Positions 1 through 12,066 of a stretch of DNA of 64,000 nucleotides are shown piece after piece. This stretch comes from Arctopsyche grandis (lineage: Eukaryota > Arthropoda > Insecta > Trichoptera > Hydropsychidae), in assembly GCF_051622035.1 (NCBI RefSeq), contig NC_135362.1, positions 18,996,501 to 19,060,500 on the forward strand, written 5' to 3'. Each line of letters opens with the position of its first letter. Positions within the stretch are counted from its first letter, which is position 1. The position numbers and the translations under genes are program-made. The notes below the pieces were generated by a model that worked only from the letters and a program-made list of their open reading frames with translations, was not told where the DNA came from and searched no databases.

Positions 1-1630
1 TGAGAGTCTTTAAAGCACGAACACTGCTGTGGAAATTATATAACAAATAGAAGAATATTTTTTCATGTTAAATGTTTGTTTTTACGACCTTCAAGGCTAT
101 AAAATTTTTAAATCGTTCATTGTGCAAAAAAAGTTTACTAATAAGTAGATATTTATATTCAAATGTAAGTTACACCAAAGCAATTCGTGTTGTGTTTTGA
201 GTAGAGATTGTTGTTTTGGTCCAATAGTTGTGTCATGCGGAAATTGATTAAAAACCATCATTAATTTTCTAGTCCGGAGGTAGTGGCCATCGAATTGCGA
301 TAAACTGCTTTCTTCTGCACATTTTTGTTTGCGTTTTAAATTCGCGTTGGCGTTATTGAACTTGTGGCTTTTCCTATAATTTGCCATTGATTTCATAGAA
401 CATTTATTTCGTGCCGGTCAATTTAAAAATAATATGATTTGTAGATTGTGGTTATCTCTGATGTATGTAGCTTCATATTATTGTTAACAGTTTCATTTCT
501 TCGTCACTACATTTACATTTAATTTGTATTCTTAGACAGATTGTTCTGTTTGACGGCAGCATTCATGATGGCGAAAGTAGTGTGTCAATATAGAAAAATA
601 TATTAGTATTAAAAATTTCAAACATTCACTCGGAAGTACGATACTATTGTGCTCAATCGAGTCCCGGTTGTTAACATTTTAACAAGGTCTTTACTTTGGT
701 AAAAAGTGAAATTGATCATTACGTTTTCGTCGTGAGAAGAAAGTAATGATGTCTGTACGAAAGTAATTTTTTTTGTCTTTGCACAATATATCATACATAT
801 ATCATTCAATTGTATTACCATTTCTTTAGCATTATAAATCATCAGTGACATTGAATGAATCTTATTCGAGTCATTATTTTTTAAACGAGTTGTATTAATT
901 ACCTTTCGTGGCTATCAATCGCAATATCTGTGTGGCAAACGTAGCGGATAATTTTTTTTTTGTTAATTTATGGATTTTATAAGATTTTCCTTGAATAGTA
1001 TATTTTTTCTCACATAAAATATAAGTGAGAGTGAATTCCAACGAAACTAATGATTTATTAGAAGCCCTAAAATTAGGTAATTCTATATTACACGATGATC
1101 TAAAATTGAATGCGTAAGAAATTCAAAACAATCACTGGTTTACACTTATTTTGTAACATCAAAAATACATACTAATCAATTTTTATTAAAACTATACGGT
1201 TCAGTATATTTAAATGAGTCTTTCATTTTTTTAAGTAACGAGGTCATATGATTTTTTTATTTGAGGTGGGTTGTGCATGCGATCATTTATCCTTAACGCT
1301 CTAATCTAATAATGATTGGATATACATACATATTTAGATTGCGCAAGTTCATATGTATGGTATATTGTGATCGTAGTTAAAATTGTATACATAGATTCAA
1401 ACACATATTTGCATTACGTTTTATTTACATTTAATAGTATTGTATATAAATATATGCACTAGAATTAACTTATCAAATGTCACATATGACAATCATGAAA
1501 GTGGTTGTCAATTTATGGTTCTATCAAATGGTTGTCAATTCATGATGTATGCAGATATGTACATATGTATGTACGATGATTTAATGCTATTACGCTTATG
1601 TATGTAGTTCCATTATGTAGTTTGGAATCT
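1..1630. other. A+T-rich stretch, no secure gene
   Basis: No supported gene is seen here. The longest open frame is on the minus strand at 97-396 (99 codons from ATG). It is hydrophilic and basic in its first half and hydrophobic near the end. It shows no recognisable motif and no clear splice context. A second minus-strand frame at 618-851 also lacks features. Both are most likely chance frames. The stretch also carries the dispersed CATATGTATG-type palindromes found across the window. Confidence 0.5.
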
Positions 1631-1632
1631 TA

Positions 1633-1887
1633 TTAAATTTCACTTTCGTCCGTAAAAACTTGACCTAATCCGGTTTCAGGTTTCGCCGGCTTCGAATCAT
1701 CTCCGAGTATTTCCGATGAGTCAATTTGCAGACGAGATTCGCTTCGCGAAATTGTGGTTGAATTGACCCGAAAGCGGTCACTTTCACAACATTGCCCAAC
1801 CCAAGATCCGAAGGTTGAGGACTTGACGAAGGTTTTTCTTAAATGTATTATTGATGTGTATGTATGCGGCAAAAACTTATTTAACAT
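1633..1887 (-). CDS. possible terminal coding exon, unknown protein
   Basis: A minus-strand open frame ends in TAA at 1633. Its last ~60 codons look more coding-like than the surroundings: more G+C at third positions, and a hydrophilic peptide rich in S, E, D and K ending in TDESEI. The 5' part is A+T-rich. The true 5' boundary could be an ATG at 1887 or an internal acceptor such as the AG before the SSTFGSW segment. AATAAA signals occur on the minus strand downstream (for example near 1420). I do not recognise the protein. It could be the last exon of a gene whose other exons lie to the right, but no convincing partner exon was found in 1.9-4.7 kb. Confidence 0.3.
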   Translation of the reverse strand: MLNKFLPHTYTSIIHLRKTFVKSSTFGSWVGQCCESDRFRVNSTTISRSESRLQIDSSEILGDDSKPAKPETGLGQVFTDESEI

Positions 1888-1949
1888 CGCGGAAGGTCAA
1901 GGAAGTCGAATTCAAGAGTATAAGGAACTGTATTTATTATAAACTTTGG

Positions 1950-3150
1950 ATAAAAATGCGAGTGTGAGAATGAACATGATATGACATACCTTGATCCAAA
2001 TTGATTTATGGCGTTTTCCTTGATGGATTTTTTTACTTAGAAAATGTGGTATGGTCAAAAAATTAAAGCACACCCACTGTCTCGAATTACACCTTGGAAG
2101 TGTGTCAACGTAATTACAGATTGATTAGAAATCGCGTGCAATTTTTACGACTGCTAAAATTTCATTGTATAATATAACATTGAATGCAACATTTTATAAT
2201 TTTATATTTAGAAATTTTACGCTTATTATAATAGTTAATTTCAGTGAGATTATGATTTTAATTTGATCTTTACGCTTTAATTAGATATTGATGAATGTAA
2301 TATATCGAAAAACATTGCTCGTTTGTCTAATTGAGTGTCGATTATAATTAAAATGAAAAAAAAATCATCACTTGCTTTATATTTGATGAAATTTAGAGGA
2401 AAAAATACTATGAAAATTATTTCAGTGAAATTTTGTAATTTTCAGTGGAGAAATTGGTGACTTAATCTTTTCTCCGACCGGAACTAAACTGTATTAGAAT
2501 TGATACAATCTTTTGCCATCGATTAGAGACAGTCACTTCAAAGATTTTTCTCGTTGAGCTCGTGAAATATTGTGGATTATATAGTGTGTTCAAATACCAT
2601 AACCAAAGACCGTTACTTCTGTTTGACCATCGTGACTTTGTTGATTTGCTCACGCGTAACGTAATTATTTTTGCTTACGAACACATGACTTTATGAACTG
2701 ACAAAAATTTTAAGTTACCTTTTACTATTCTAATTAATAATTATTCATTATGTTTTTACGCTTCGCTTATGAACCGGTCGATAAAAATGATTTATTATGG
2801 CGAATGTGCATAGTAGTAACGTTTCGCTTTTTGCTTATCTGCAAAAAAAGACTATGAAAATTTTATACGCTCCAAGCGAACAATTTCACCATACGGAAAA
2901 ATCGACTCGAACAACAATTACCAAATGTAGGTAACGTTTTGTTCATCGGAAATAAGTATTTTACGATATACTTTTCTCTAATATACAGCGGCTTTGCTCC
3001 GCTCGAATCAAGATCGAATTTATAGTTCGAAAGATTAGGCGGCAACTCATGCTAACTGAAATAGTCACAGTTAAATTATAATAACGTTTGAACTTTTACC
3101 AGTCGTTCACTATGATATAACATATGTATGCTTAGTTCATACATTTTACT

Positions 3151-3216
<66 letters not shown>

Positions 3217-4740
3217 TACCAAACGCATAAAATATGTATGTTTTATTTATAACATATGGGAGGCGTATCTGTGTACATATACGGTTGTATGAATTTTAAA
3301 AGTTAAAGTTAAAATAAAACGAAATTTTCAACACGAGCAGAAAGTTGTCCCGATGCATTTAAATTTCTTTTGTTAGTACTTGTTCTGTAGTAACCTTCTG
3401 TAGTAATCCTTTAGACCTACATACATACATGTTATGTACATCCATATATGTATGTTCATATGCACATATATTGACTTAAAATATAACAATTATTATTAAT
3501 TCAGTTTTATTAACATATGTATGTATAAATGTAAATACATGTACATATATATATATATATACATAAATAATAAAAAAGCATTGGTTAATGTCAAACAATT
3601 TATAGAAGTTCTGATCAAGTACAAATATTATATATCACAAAAGCTCTCGTTTGATCGAATTATCATACATACATATGTTTGTATGTACATTGGCTTGAAT
3701 ATATAAATAGCCTTCACCAGCAGCTTTTGTTTGTTGCTGGAATAAATTAAGTTCATAATATGTTACCAAAATGATGTTGTCGTTGTTTTTTTGTGTGTCA
3801 TTTTATTTAGAAAGTTGCTGAGTAAGATCGCTCTCAAATATAAAGTAAGGTCAACGATATGTATGTATCTCTTTGAAACGTCGCGAATTAAAGGTAATGG
3901 GTTAAAAGCTGACATGGAAGTTATACTTTTTTTAATGCATGCAATTAAAATTTAACAGATTGAAAGTCGTCTTGTTATATTGAATTAAAAATAGTCGAAG
4001 TGATGATTGATGTAAATCGCTTATGCAAAATCATCGCTACTAGTTCTGTTTTTTAGTGGTATCATTATCGTTAACGCTAAAAAAAGTTACGTAAATATTT
4101 TAGTCATTAGAAAATGATTAATTGAAAGTGCTCATCGACTAGGATGATTTTACAGTGATTGTGCAATTTTTAAGAAAGGAATTTCGAGCATAAAATATTC
4201 AATAACATTTTTCAAATTGACGCTCGTTACAATAAATTACCATAACGGCATCATCAATTCTAATTACGTATTCGATTTTTGTTTTAAATAAACATAAATC
4301 GATTCATTGCTTATAATTATTATTGGTGATCAAGGGATATTTACAATTGTTAATGTTAATTGATTAGATATATGCTTTCGCTAATTTAATTATTTTAAAA
4401 TGAAAAGCGAAATTAATTTGGTAACTCTGTTTTATTGGCTAATCTTAATTACATTTAAATATAAACGAAAAAAATAAACTTCAATAAATACATAAGGAGA
4501 GAAGAATGATCAAATGTACAAGTAGACTAGCTTCAAATAAACACCGTTACTGATTTGATTCGTTTAAGTATCGCAAAAATGCAATGAAATGGAGAAAGCT
4601 ATTCGGCAATATTATTGTCAGTCAATTGGCGCGGGATTTGCAGTAAAAAAATAAAGATATATTTATAAGAATAGCGTTCACTTTTATCTTCACTGTTTGC
4701 GAATGTCAATGTTTTCTTGCGATTACACAATGTCAATAAC
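1950..4740. other. intergenic A+T-rich DNA
   Basis: No gene is supported. It holds short minus-strand frames at 2462-2653 and 2863-3045 without motifs or convincing splice sites, a long (AT)n tract, clusters of ACATATGTATG-type palindromes at 3420-3475 and 3515-3560, and otherwise unremarkable A+T-rich sequence. Confidence 0.5.
3154..3209. repeat. (AT)n microsatellite, ~56 bp
   Basis: Uninterrupted AT dinucleotide repeat read directly from the sequence, followed by a T-run. Confidence 0.95.
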
Positions 4741-4764
4741 GTGTTTATTAGATAGACCTAAACA

Positions 4765-6919
4765 CTAAAAGTTGTAAATTTCAGCTAATCTTCTATCTTC
4801 CTCCGATATCGGAAACACTGTTAAATTATTAGCAGAGGTAGAACCTTTCAAAGATACAGACGAGGCCAAAGATGTTGAAGACGTATCTTGCTGAGATGAG
4901 AAATCGTCTATTTTTCGTTGAAGCTGGTTAATGGCTTGTGGTAAAATAAAATCTTGCTCGGTTGGCTTCATATAGGGTCGTCTCGGAGGGAGGAGATTAT
5001 TTCTGGCTTTGACTATATTACTCAGACCGAGTGAGCCTGAACCTATGGCAATTCTTCCTCCAGGAAGGTAACTATATCCTAATCCTCCCGATCCAAATGC
5101 AACAGCTCCATGTTGAGGTACGACAACCCTCGTCGGTCTCGTATTGACGATCGGCAATGTCACCGGCAAACCTCCTTCTGGGATGTATCCTGGATATTTA
5201 AAAAATAGCCCTTCATTAAATGGAGTCAAAATCCTTCTGGTTACCATTGTAGCTCGGAAACCAGGTGGCAAATTAGAATTTGGAATGGGTAAATTTCGCA
5301 TTGCTGGCGGTATGACGAGATCGAAAGAGTTTGGCACCGGTTCTTCTGCGAATCTTTGCCCATTAGGAATTTGATAGTCGTATCCATCGAAAGCAGGAGC
5401 TACTGGAGCTCCTAAAGATTGAGGCAATGGTTTAAAATTCAAGCTGCTCGTTTCGAAACTAGGTAGAAACGATCCGAAGTTGCCGTTTCCAAACGGGTCA
5501 AAATTGGCTTGTTGATTGGCAAAATTGACGCGGTAAGGAGTCTTGATCAGAGTTGGCAGCGGCACACGTTGTTGGGGTATTTGATAAACATTGTGGGCGT
5601 TGATTGCATCTGTAGTCAGTAATCCATGTGTGCCGTATAAGGAGCCATCGCTGTAAATGTTTCTTTTTTTATTCACTTTGTTCGAGACGCTGGCCGTTGT
5701 CGAGAGCCCGGCTAGGCCAAGAAGGGTTAATAGTATCTGTGGAAGTAAAAAAGAATGTGAATATTCGTACTGAATTTGATCACTTTTGTCAATGGCAAAG
5801 AACAACATGTCACATTATAGTGTGACAAGTTGTTGTCAGTCAAGTGTTCGGTCACTATCACTGGGTCGCATAAATTTACATGAATTAAATTTTTAATATT
5901 AGTTTTATCGCATATTGCACTGCGATATGATCACTTAGGATTTAAAATAAACACTTAATTTCTGTAAAAAAAAAAATAATTATCGTGCTGAATACAACTT
6001 AAATATTTAAATGTGCATTTATGATACTTTTCTATGAATTTTCAACTTATTAGAAATCAGGGGTATGAACCAATTAAATTTAATTCTATTCAAATAAATA
6101 TAATCAATATTATTTATTTCTCTTATAATTGGTTTATAATTTTGTGTTTAATGGCTCATTTACTTATTTAAAATATGTAGAGACTGCTCTCAAATCTTTA
6201 GCAAAATAACGATTTAGCGTAAATTTAAATTTATAAAATGTAAAATATGAATAATAAATTTTAATGTTATGTGTTTCTATTTGTGAATTAACTTTTTGCA
6301 GTTTGCAATATCACCCAGTTATATTATGTTCGTTGGAAAGCTGTTATAATTGACTTTTAAATTAGAATTGATCTCTATTAAGTCGTTAATTAAAGTATGG
6401 TTCGTTTTGTGATAAGTTATTTGATATTTTTCGAAGAATACGTTCTAAGTTAATTTTTCACTTTTTAAAAGTACATACATTAGATCACTTTTCAGAATTG
6501 AAAACATCAATTTTTATGTTGATTTTGGTCTTAAATAGCAAAGGAAACAGATCACTTTAGCAATTCGGTTTTTGGACTATAAAACATTGGTAATATACGC
6601 CAAATATATGTATGTACATACATATGTATATATCAAAGACTTTGAACGTAGCTTAATATACTTATAAACAGATATATTATTTTCTATTTCATTTTTTTCC
6701 ACAAAAAATGTTATAAAACTTTCCACGGGATATAACAAAACGGTCACTTAAAAATATACATATATTAAATTATAAAAAGCACTCAATTATTTTTTTTTTA
6801 TCACAGAACACACGACGTATTTTGTTTATATAATTCACTTATCATCACAATAATTTGAATTGTAGTTAAAAGTTCAAATTGAATCGGTTGGTGAGTGTTT
6901 GTCCTACCGTTGATTTCAT
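4765..6919 (-). CDS. secreted protein of unknown function, two coding exons
   Basis: Proposed model on the minus strand: exon 1 at 6919-6908 (ATG AAA TCA ACG, then donor GTAGGA) and exon 2 at 5736-4765 (acceptor CTTCCACAG, ending in TAG). Joined in phase 0 this gives 327 residues that begin MKST-ILLTLLGLAGLSTTAS, a classic cleavable signal peptide. The open frame also runs upstream into the intron and offers an ATG at 5808, but that start gives a charged, non-secretory N-terminus, so the spliced start is preferred. The mature chain is rich in P, N, G, F and L. It has GFGSGGLGYSYLPGG-type glycine segments around residues 220-260 and an S/T-rich stretch before the acidic C-terminus. No enzyme motif or cuticular RR consensus is seen. 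A minus-strand AATAAA lies just downstream at 4744-4749. It is probably an extracellular structural or matrix-type protein. The family was not recognised. Confidence 0.72.
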
Positions 6920-6948
6920 TTTGTACCGGCGCGGCAGGTGGCGAGTGG

Positions 6949-6990
6949 CGCACTGGACTGGTTGCGACATTCGATGTTACTTTATATCGA
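6949..6990 (-). promoter_or_regulatory. TATA box and initiator region of the secreted-protein gene
   Basis: On the minus strand TATAAA lies at 6986-6981, 62 nt upstream of the proposed ATG at 6919. An initiator-like CCAGTC lies about 30 nt downstream of it, near 6950-6957. The flank from 6895 to 7110 is G+C-rich compared with its surroundings. Spacing of TATA, initiator and ATG is right for an insect core promoter, which independently supports the 12-base first coding exon. Confidence 0.55.
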
Positions 6991-7169
6991 AGTGATGGGT
7001 CCAACGTTGGGGGGAGATGGGGGGCGGAAGCTCTGTGGGGGGGCCCAGGGAAGGTCCTCGCAAGCCTTGCCCCGCCGTTGACTTGTAACCTTCTGGGTTG
7101 TGTATGCTAAATGCACAATACCTTGGAGAAACGAGATTGAAAGTCGATGGGTCGTTACCCGCCACAATT

Positions 7170-7660
7170 CAACAATAAAAAGAATACGACAAAGAAATTA
7201 AAAAGCCATAAAATAATTTTAACAGCAATGCAAAATCCACCTACATACGTATGCATATACATATATATTATTGTGCAAATGTAATAAAAAAGAAACTGGG
7301 CACAAAGCTGATCCAGAAGTGTTAATATTGGGTGTGTGCTGAAACGTTAATATTTTATAACGACCGTTTCTTTAATATTCTATTTAAACTAGTAAACATT
7401 TGTAATCGCATTGATACCATTTTAATTGAAGTAGTTTTAGGGCTCATGTACAATCTTTGGTAATGTTTAAAATAAGGTGACCAGATTTTTTCAGTTGCAA
7501 TGTGGGACGCATGAAAAACATGATTATCGAGATCATTTGTTTAACACATTTATTATTTAAAATATTAATTCACAAATATAATATTTCCTTCAAAATTAAA
7601 ATCGAAGTGAAATAATCTGAAAATAAAAAAAAGGGATAGTATTTTTGGAACGGCTGTAAA
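7170..7660. other. intergenic, no gene seen
   Basis: A+T-rich DNA without coding features. From about 7475 it contains a stretch beginning GGTGACCAGAT and a GTGGGACGC motif. These resemble the end of a dispersed element also hinted at near 8490, 33240 and 48250, where CCGGGAC motifs recur. Confidence 0.4.
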
Positions 7661-7664
7661 ATAA

Positions 7665-8155
7665 ATTTCACGACAAATGTCAAAACGACATTTAATGTCA
7701 AATTAGCATCTCTAAAATAGCTCGCACGGCAGAATCGGCGTTCGCCCGTCAAATGGAACGTCAAACGGGTTGCCAGTAACAAAAATAAATTTTGAATTAA
7801 AATTTTTGACAGTTGGATGATAGCGCGTCGCCCCGCTCCTGTCCATTCCCACTCTCCTCATGGTCCAACCATAGTAATATCTATCCAAACACATCGTAAT
7901 ATCTTAGCAGCCAACACTTATTTATTTAAGGGTTAGGTTAAGTTAGGGTTGGCGCTATTCATTTAAGATTAGGTTGTTAGGGTCGGTATTTATTTTTGTG
8001 TAATTTTATTTTTATTACTAGCAACCCATTTGACGTTTGATTTGCCGGGCGAACACCAAATCTGTCGTGCGAGCTTTTTCAGAGAGGGGCACTCTTTTTA
8101 TTTACAGTGCAAATTTTTTTAGAGATGGGCATTCGCATATAATGTCGTGATAAAT
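7665..8155. mobile_element. foldback (MITE-like) element with long imperfect inverted arms
   Basis: The outer ~130 bases on each side are imperfect inverted copies. The left arm runs through CTCGCACGGCAGAATC and GTTCGCCCGTCAAATGG. The right arm, reverse-complemented, reads CTCGCACGACAGATTT and GTTCGCCCGGCAAATC, and both then continue into CAAAYGGGTTGCYAGTAA. The centre carries AGGTTAGG-like motifs (7920-7990). A fragment of the same centre recurs inverted at 25381-25483. No transposase is present, so it is non-autonomous. No target duplication could be fixed. Confidence 0.7.
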
Positions 8156-10000
8156 ACCTAATTTGTCTGGAAATAGGACTATTTTGCCGGGCCGATAAAT
8201 GGTACCCATAAAAAAATGACTTATACTGCTAATCATAACTATTAGTAGCAATAGTAATACTTAACAAAATAATATTATTTAAATCACCTAATAAAAAACA
8301 GATTTTTATGCATATGTTGTCGCATAGTGAGTTTCTCAGAATTTCGAAAATTCCGTCTGTCTTGCAATACTGACTTAAAATTATCTAGTTGACTTAGAAG
8401 TATCAACATTTACCAAAAATGCAATACGCACTATCTCACGCAAAAATCCAAACCCAAAAATATGTATTTCATCCAAAAATAGTTCGTCATGTCCAATCCG
8501 GAACACTTTCCGGGACACACTACTGAAATCCGGGACTGTCCCGCCCAATCCGGGACGTGTGGTTCCCTTAGTTTAAAATAAACCAATAGTCTACTGGTGT
8601 ATAGAGCAAAGTTCATTAAACTGTAACATTTATCGTGTCGTGACAATAGATTTGCAGTGAATGTTATTGCATTGCAATTCTTCACTTTTAATACATATGT
8701 ACATATGTGCATATGTATATTAACATAAAAAAAAACATTTAAAAATGTGTTAATTCATTTGAAATATTATATTGAACAAATCAGTTGTGACCAATGAATG
8801 ATGATTAATCACTCGACAAATTCTGGTATTATTTATGCATTTTTTTGCAATGAGTTGAACGATATGTTTATACTATAATGTTCCACAAGGTTAAAGTGAT
8901 CCTTTATTGCCTTTCGAGTTTGTTATCTATGTCGGAACTTTATTATATTCTAATTTGGTCGTGCTAATACATATACATCATAGTGACGTTTGAGAACGCT
9001 TTTTAAAATATAAAACGTTTGTTGTAATAAATAGAGTCATATTTGATTGTTATTAAAGTTGGTGTAGAAACATCCTCTTCGTGGTAGATAAAATCACTAA
9101 CTAATATATGTATGTATACAAATATTATATTAATGTTAAAAATGTTTGTGTTTACTATCGAATTCGTGACTGCGTTTCAGTATCAGGGACAATCTTGATA
9201 TATCGCGAGTGTACTGTTCTAGAGTGGATTGCAAATAACAGGTAGGTAAACGAGCTTTAACAGTCCTTTTTGTTAAACTGAATAAAGCGCCAACCTAATT
9301 ATTGCACCGCATTGCATTGGCGCAATTTCTGTTGCACTTTTGTGAACGTGCATGTTATTTTTACGACCTCAATCGCCTGGGATGTAAAAACTGTTTCGAA
9401 AGTAGGATTCATATCAAATGAATGAGATGCAAAAGTAAAAAAAAAATGAATTGATGTATTCATAATATGCTTGTATTCATGTAATATATAAAATCGTCAT
9501 GTACATATATGAAGGTACATATTCTATGAACTAATGAAACAAAGAAGTCGATGTTTTTCATTAATTTCGGTACAAGTCGGTACCTCTGGATAAATTTGAT
9601 GCTTTTTTTTTTGGTTGACGAGAACGCGGAATTTCGGAAAATTGCAACAAATGCAATTCGCTATATTTTTTGCAAATAGAAATTCGCGTTACACTCGATG
9701 CAGCAGACAATGTCTTCAAATAGTGCCAATTTGCACAAAAAAACAAATGAAAATCTCTCGAGATCGACGAGTGATTACGTAGATGGACGTGAGCGTAAAA
9801 TTCGTTTGAAAAATATCTACAATACTAATCAAAATTTAAAATAATCGTTAGGCAAGAAGTATGAGATTATCGACCTTTTTCCAGGATGCAGGGTTCAGAC
9901 TAAACTTTTTAATGACTTTAATATTCGTCTATGATATAAAAAGTTTGTATAATAGACAGTAATACTTGGCATATTTGGCAAGTCTATCTATCGTGTGCAG
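8156..10000. other. intergenic, no gene seen
   Basis: No coding region is supported. A repeat fragment with several CCGGGAC motifs lies at 8490-8575 and resembles 48240-48330. Small palindromes of the ACATATGTAC type occur near 8690-8720 and 9100. Confidence 0.45.
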
Positions 10001-10004
10001 TCCA

Positions 10005-10100
10005 GTGGCGTGCTGTGGAAATCTCCCTGTTTTTATCGCACAGTCTTACTTACGTGTGCGCGAGCAGGATACAAAGGGACTAGGTGACGTCATACACTGG
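10005..10100 (-). repeat. fragment of dispersed foldback family ('CCAGTGGCGTG')
   Basis: The segment from the CAGTGGCGTG motif through AATCTCCCTGTTTTTATCGC to GCGAGCAGGATACAA is the reverse complement of 50104-50195. It shares the GCGAGAGCAGGATACAA part with 31320-31345. It is non-coding. Confidence 0.65.
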
Positions 10101-10170
10101 TGTGCAGCTCTCTTATAGTATTCAAAATCAGGCTAAAAGGATTTACATTTCAAAATTTAGTGTTTAAGAC

Positions 10171-10495
10171 CATCATCATCATCGTCGTCGTTTACAGACA
10201 CTCACCATCCACTGCTGGATGAAGGCCTCTTCAGCACACTTCCATTTGTCTCTATTTTGCGCAACTATCATCCATATCACCTCACACATTTTCCTAATTT
10301 CGTTTATCCATCTTCCATGTGGCCTTCCTTTCACCCTTTTACATTCTCTCGGGTACCATTGTAGCACTTATTTTGTCCACCTTTCGTCTATTCTTCTAGC
10401 TACGTGACCCGCCCATTCCATTGCCATTTCAGTCTGTTCGTTCTCTCCACTATATCCACTACCCTTGTCATACTTCTCACCCATGTATTCCGTTT
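10171..10495 (-). mobile_element. 3' end of a non-LTR retrotransposon (LINE family 1, copy A)
   Basis: Read on the minus strand, this encodes the C-terminal tail of an endonuclease-reverse transcriptase polyprotein. It has the pattern W-x-P-R-E-C-K-R-V-K-G-R-P-x-G-R-W, then K-M-C-x-V, A-Q-N-R-D and an EEAFIQQWM motif. The element ends on the left in a (GATGAT)n-like tail (CATCATCATCATCGTCGTCG on the plus strand), as in RTE-like LINEs with short tandem 3' tails. It is 5'-truncated at about 10495. Six more copies occur in this window. The clade assignment is inference. Confidence 0.8.
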
Positions 10496-10741
10496 AAATG
10501 TTTTTAGATAGTTTAGCAAAAAAACTTGACTTCGCAAGGTAATGTTAAATAAAAAAAAATGTCGAAATAACACGCTAATAGAAGACAGATCGTTTTATAA
10601 AAATCGACGAAATTTTTTATTCCATATGATGTGTATCACATCCAGGGCTGTGGAGTTGAAGTTGGAGTAATTAAAAATTAAGAGAAAAAATCTAATTATC
10701 AGTTAATTATATAGATCAGCTCACTGTGTGTACATATAGTT

Positions 10742-11116
10742 AGCCAGCAGTATAGCTCGGTGGTTGCGTTTACGTTTAGCACCTGGAGGTTACCGGGTTC
10801 GATCCCGTGCAAATATTGATTGTTACTGGCCAGACTTGGATATCTGTGACTACAAGTAGATCGTTTCCTATCAGAGTTTTCCAATTTATCTGATTTCATT
10901 GTTGAAACGGTTCCTCCATCAAATTGGCAAAAACCAATCTACCCCTCTAACGTCACAAATATCCGAATTTGATATATGTAAAAATTTATGCACAAGTCTA
11001 AATCCACAGATGTCTCTATGGATTAATTAATTTTTAATTTCGTGTTCTTCAGCGTCTCAAAATACAGCGGTTTATGTAATAAAAATGCTGCAGTGTTTGT
11101 AATTAATTTTCTAGGA
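10742..11116 (+). mobile_element. tRNA-derived SINE (copy A, most complete)
   Basis: The 5' head has a pol III A box (TAGCTCGGTGG, about 10753-10763) and a B box (GGTTCGATCCC, about 10796-10806) at tRNA-like spacing, so it is a tRNA-derived promoter. The body continues through CACAAATATCCGAATTTG and CAGATGTCTCTATGGATTA, and the tail region ends near TTTTCTAGGAAG. Copies B (23412-23620) and C (47872-48208) share body or head. The minus-strand frame at 10699-10899 is a by-product of this element, not a gene. Confidence 0.8.
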
Positions 11117-11119
11117 AGA

Positions 11120-11940
11120 CGCATTGGAGTTAACCTGTTAACCTATGTAAAAATTAAATAAGATAAAAATAAAATATGTACATATGTATATATGAGGCAC
11201 CCTATAAATAGAGGTCAAATTATATAGACGTAATTTGTTTTTGATATTTTAAAAACTGAAAAGTGATATATATATAGATATATGTATGTATATTTTGATT
11301 TTGAGGGAGGGGATATTGAATTATAATATTTACTGGGTGAAGGGGAGGCGGCGGTTTCAAGCGATAGTTTCGTTACAGTGTTAGGCAACTGCTTAGTGTG
11401 TAAAATTTAAATTTCAATAGCACTATTTTGAACGCTGAAACGGGTGTTGTTGCCCATTTGATCGAAACGAATAAAAAACGAAATTGATAATACATATACG
11501 GAAACGATTGCAAGTAGGAGGAATACGTGCATTAAGAAAAAAAAAGTGTATAGCTCCGTATTCCGTCGGTCAATTTCAAAATTAGATTCATCGACGCAAT
11601 GCAAATTCGTAAAATGTAAATATCTTCCGGCTATTAAAGAGTAGAAATTTATTTCACGCTATAACTACGTATGTATACATATATCGTATCAGTTATAAAG
11701 ATAGCTTGAACGTGTAATGAAATTTCGATTTAACAGACATTAGTTAAAACGTTAAAAATTCGCTTATTCATTTTTGATTTGTCGTGTTTAAAATAATAGC
11801 ATGACTTAAAACATTACCGAAATTGCAAATACGTATAACATGTTCATATATTTGAATTAGCATTGAAACGAACTTCTCTTATTCATACATTTATTTATAT
11901 TTAAATATTTATTATAAAAACACAAATTTTGTAAAGGCAT
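11120..11940. other. intergenic, no gene seen
   Basis: A+T-rich sequence with short tandem ATAT and TATGTA tracts. The minus-strand frame 11407-11604 is hydrophobic but lacks gene-like context. Confidence 0.5.
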
Positions 11941-11943
11941 CGG

Positions 11944-12066
11944 CACAGAGATCTGCAAATTTTGTGCTCAACATTTTATGTAACACAGTTAAATGCAAAC
12001 TAGCTTAATGTTTTGTTTTTTTTTTAAATTTAATTTAATGTCATTAAATCATTTGTAGATCTCTGT
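11944..12066. mobile_element. short MITE-like element with inverted ends
   Basis: Inverted terminal sequences of about 16 bases (ACAGAGATCTGCAAAT at the left, ATTTGTAGATCTCTGT at the right) bound a 123-bp A+T-rich core with no coding capacity. TCGG is present directly on both sides (11940-11943 and 12067-12070), a candidate 4-bp target-site duplication. Confidence 0.55.

Noticed and set aside
5737-5808. ATG at 5808 as start of the secreted protein
   Set aside because: A good acceptor at 5737 and a matching upstream ATG exon give a true signal peptide; the longer frame runs through the intron.
5144-5825. Plus frames opposite the secreted-protein exon
   Set aside because: Antisense shadows of the real minus-strand exon.
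7920-7990. Telomeric repeat array
   Set aside because: AGGTTAGG motifs are degenerate and lie in the core of a foldback element that recurs at 25381.
10742-10815. A tRNA gene
   Set aside because: A and B boxes are present but the cloverleaf is not maintained, and the body extends into a repeat found elsewhere; it is a SINE head.
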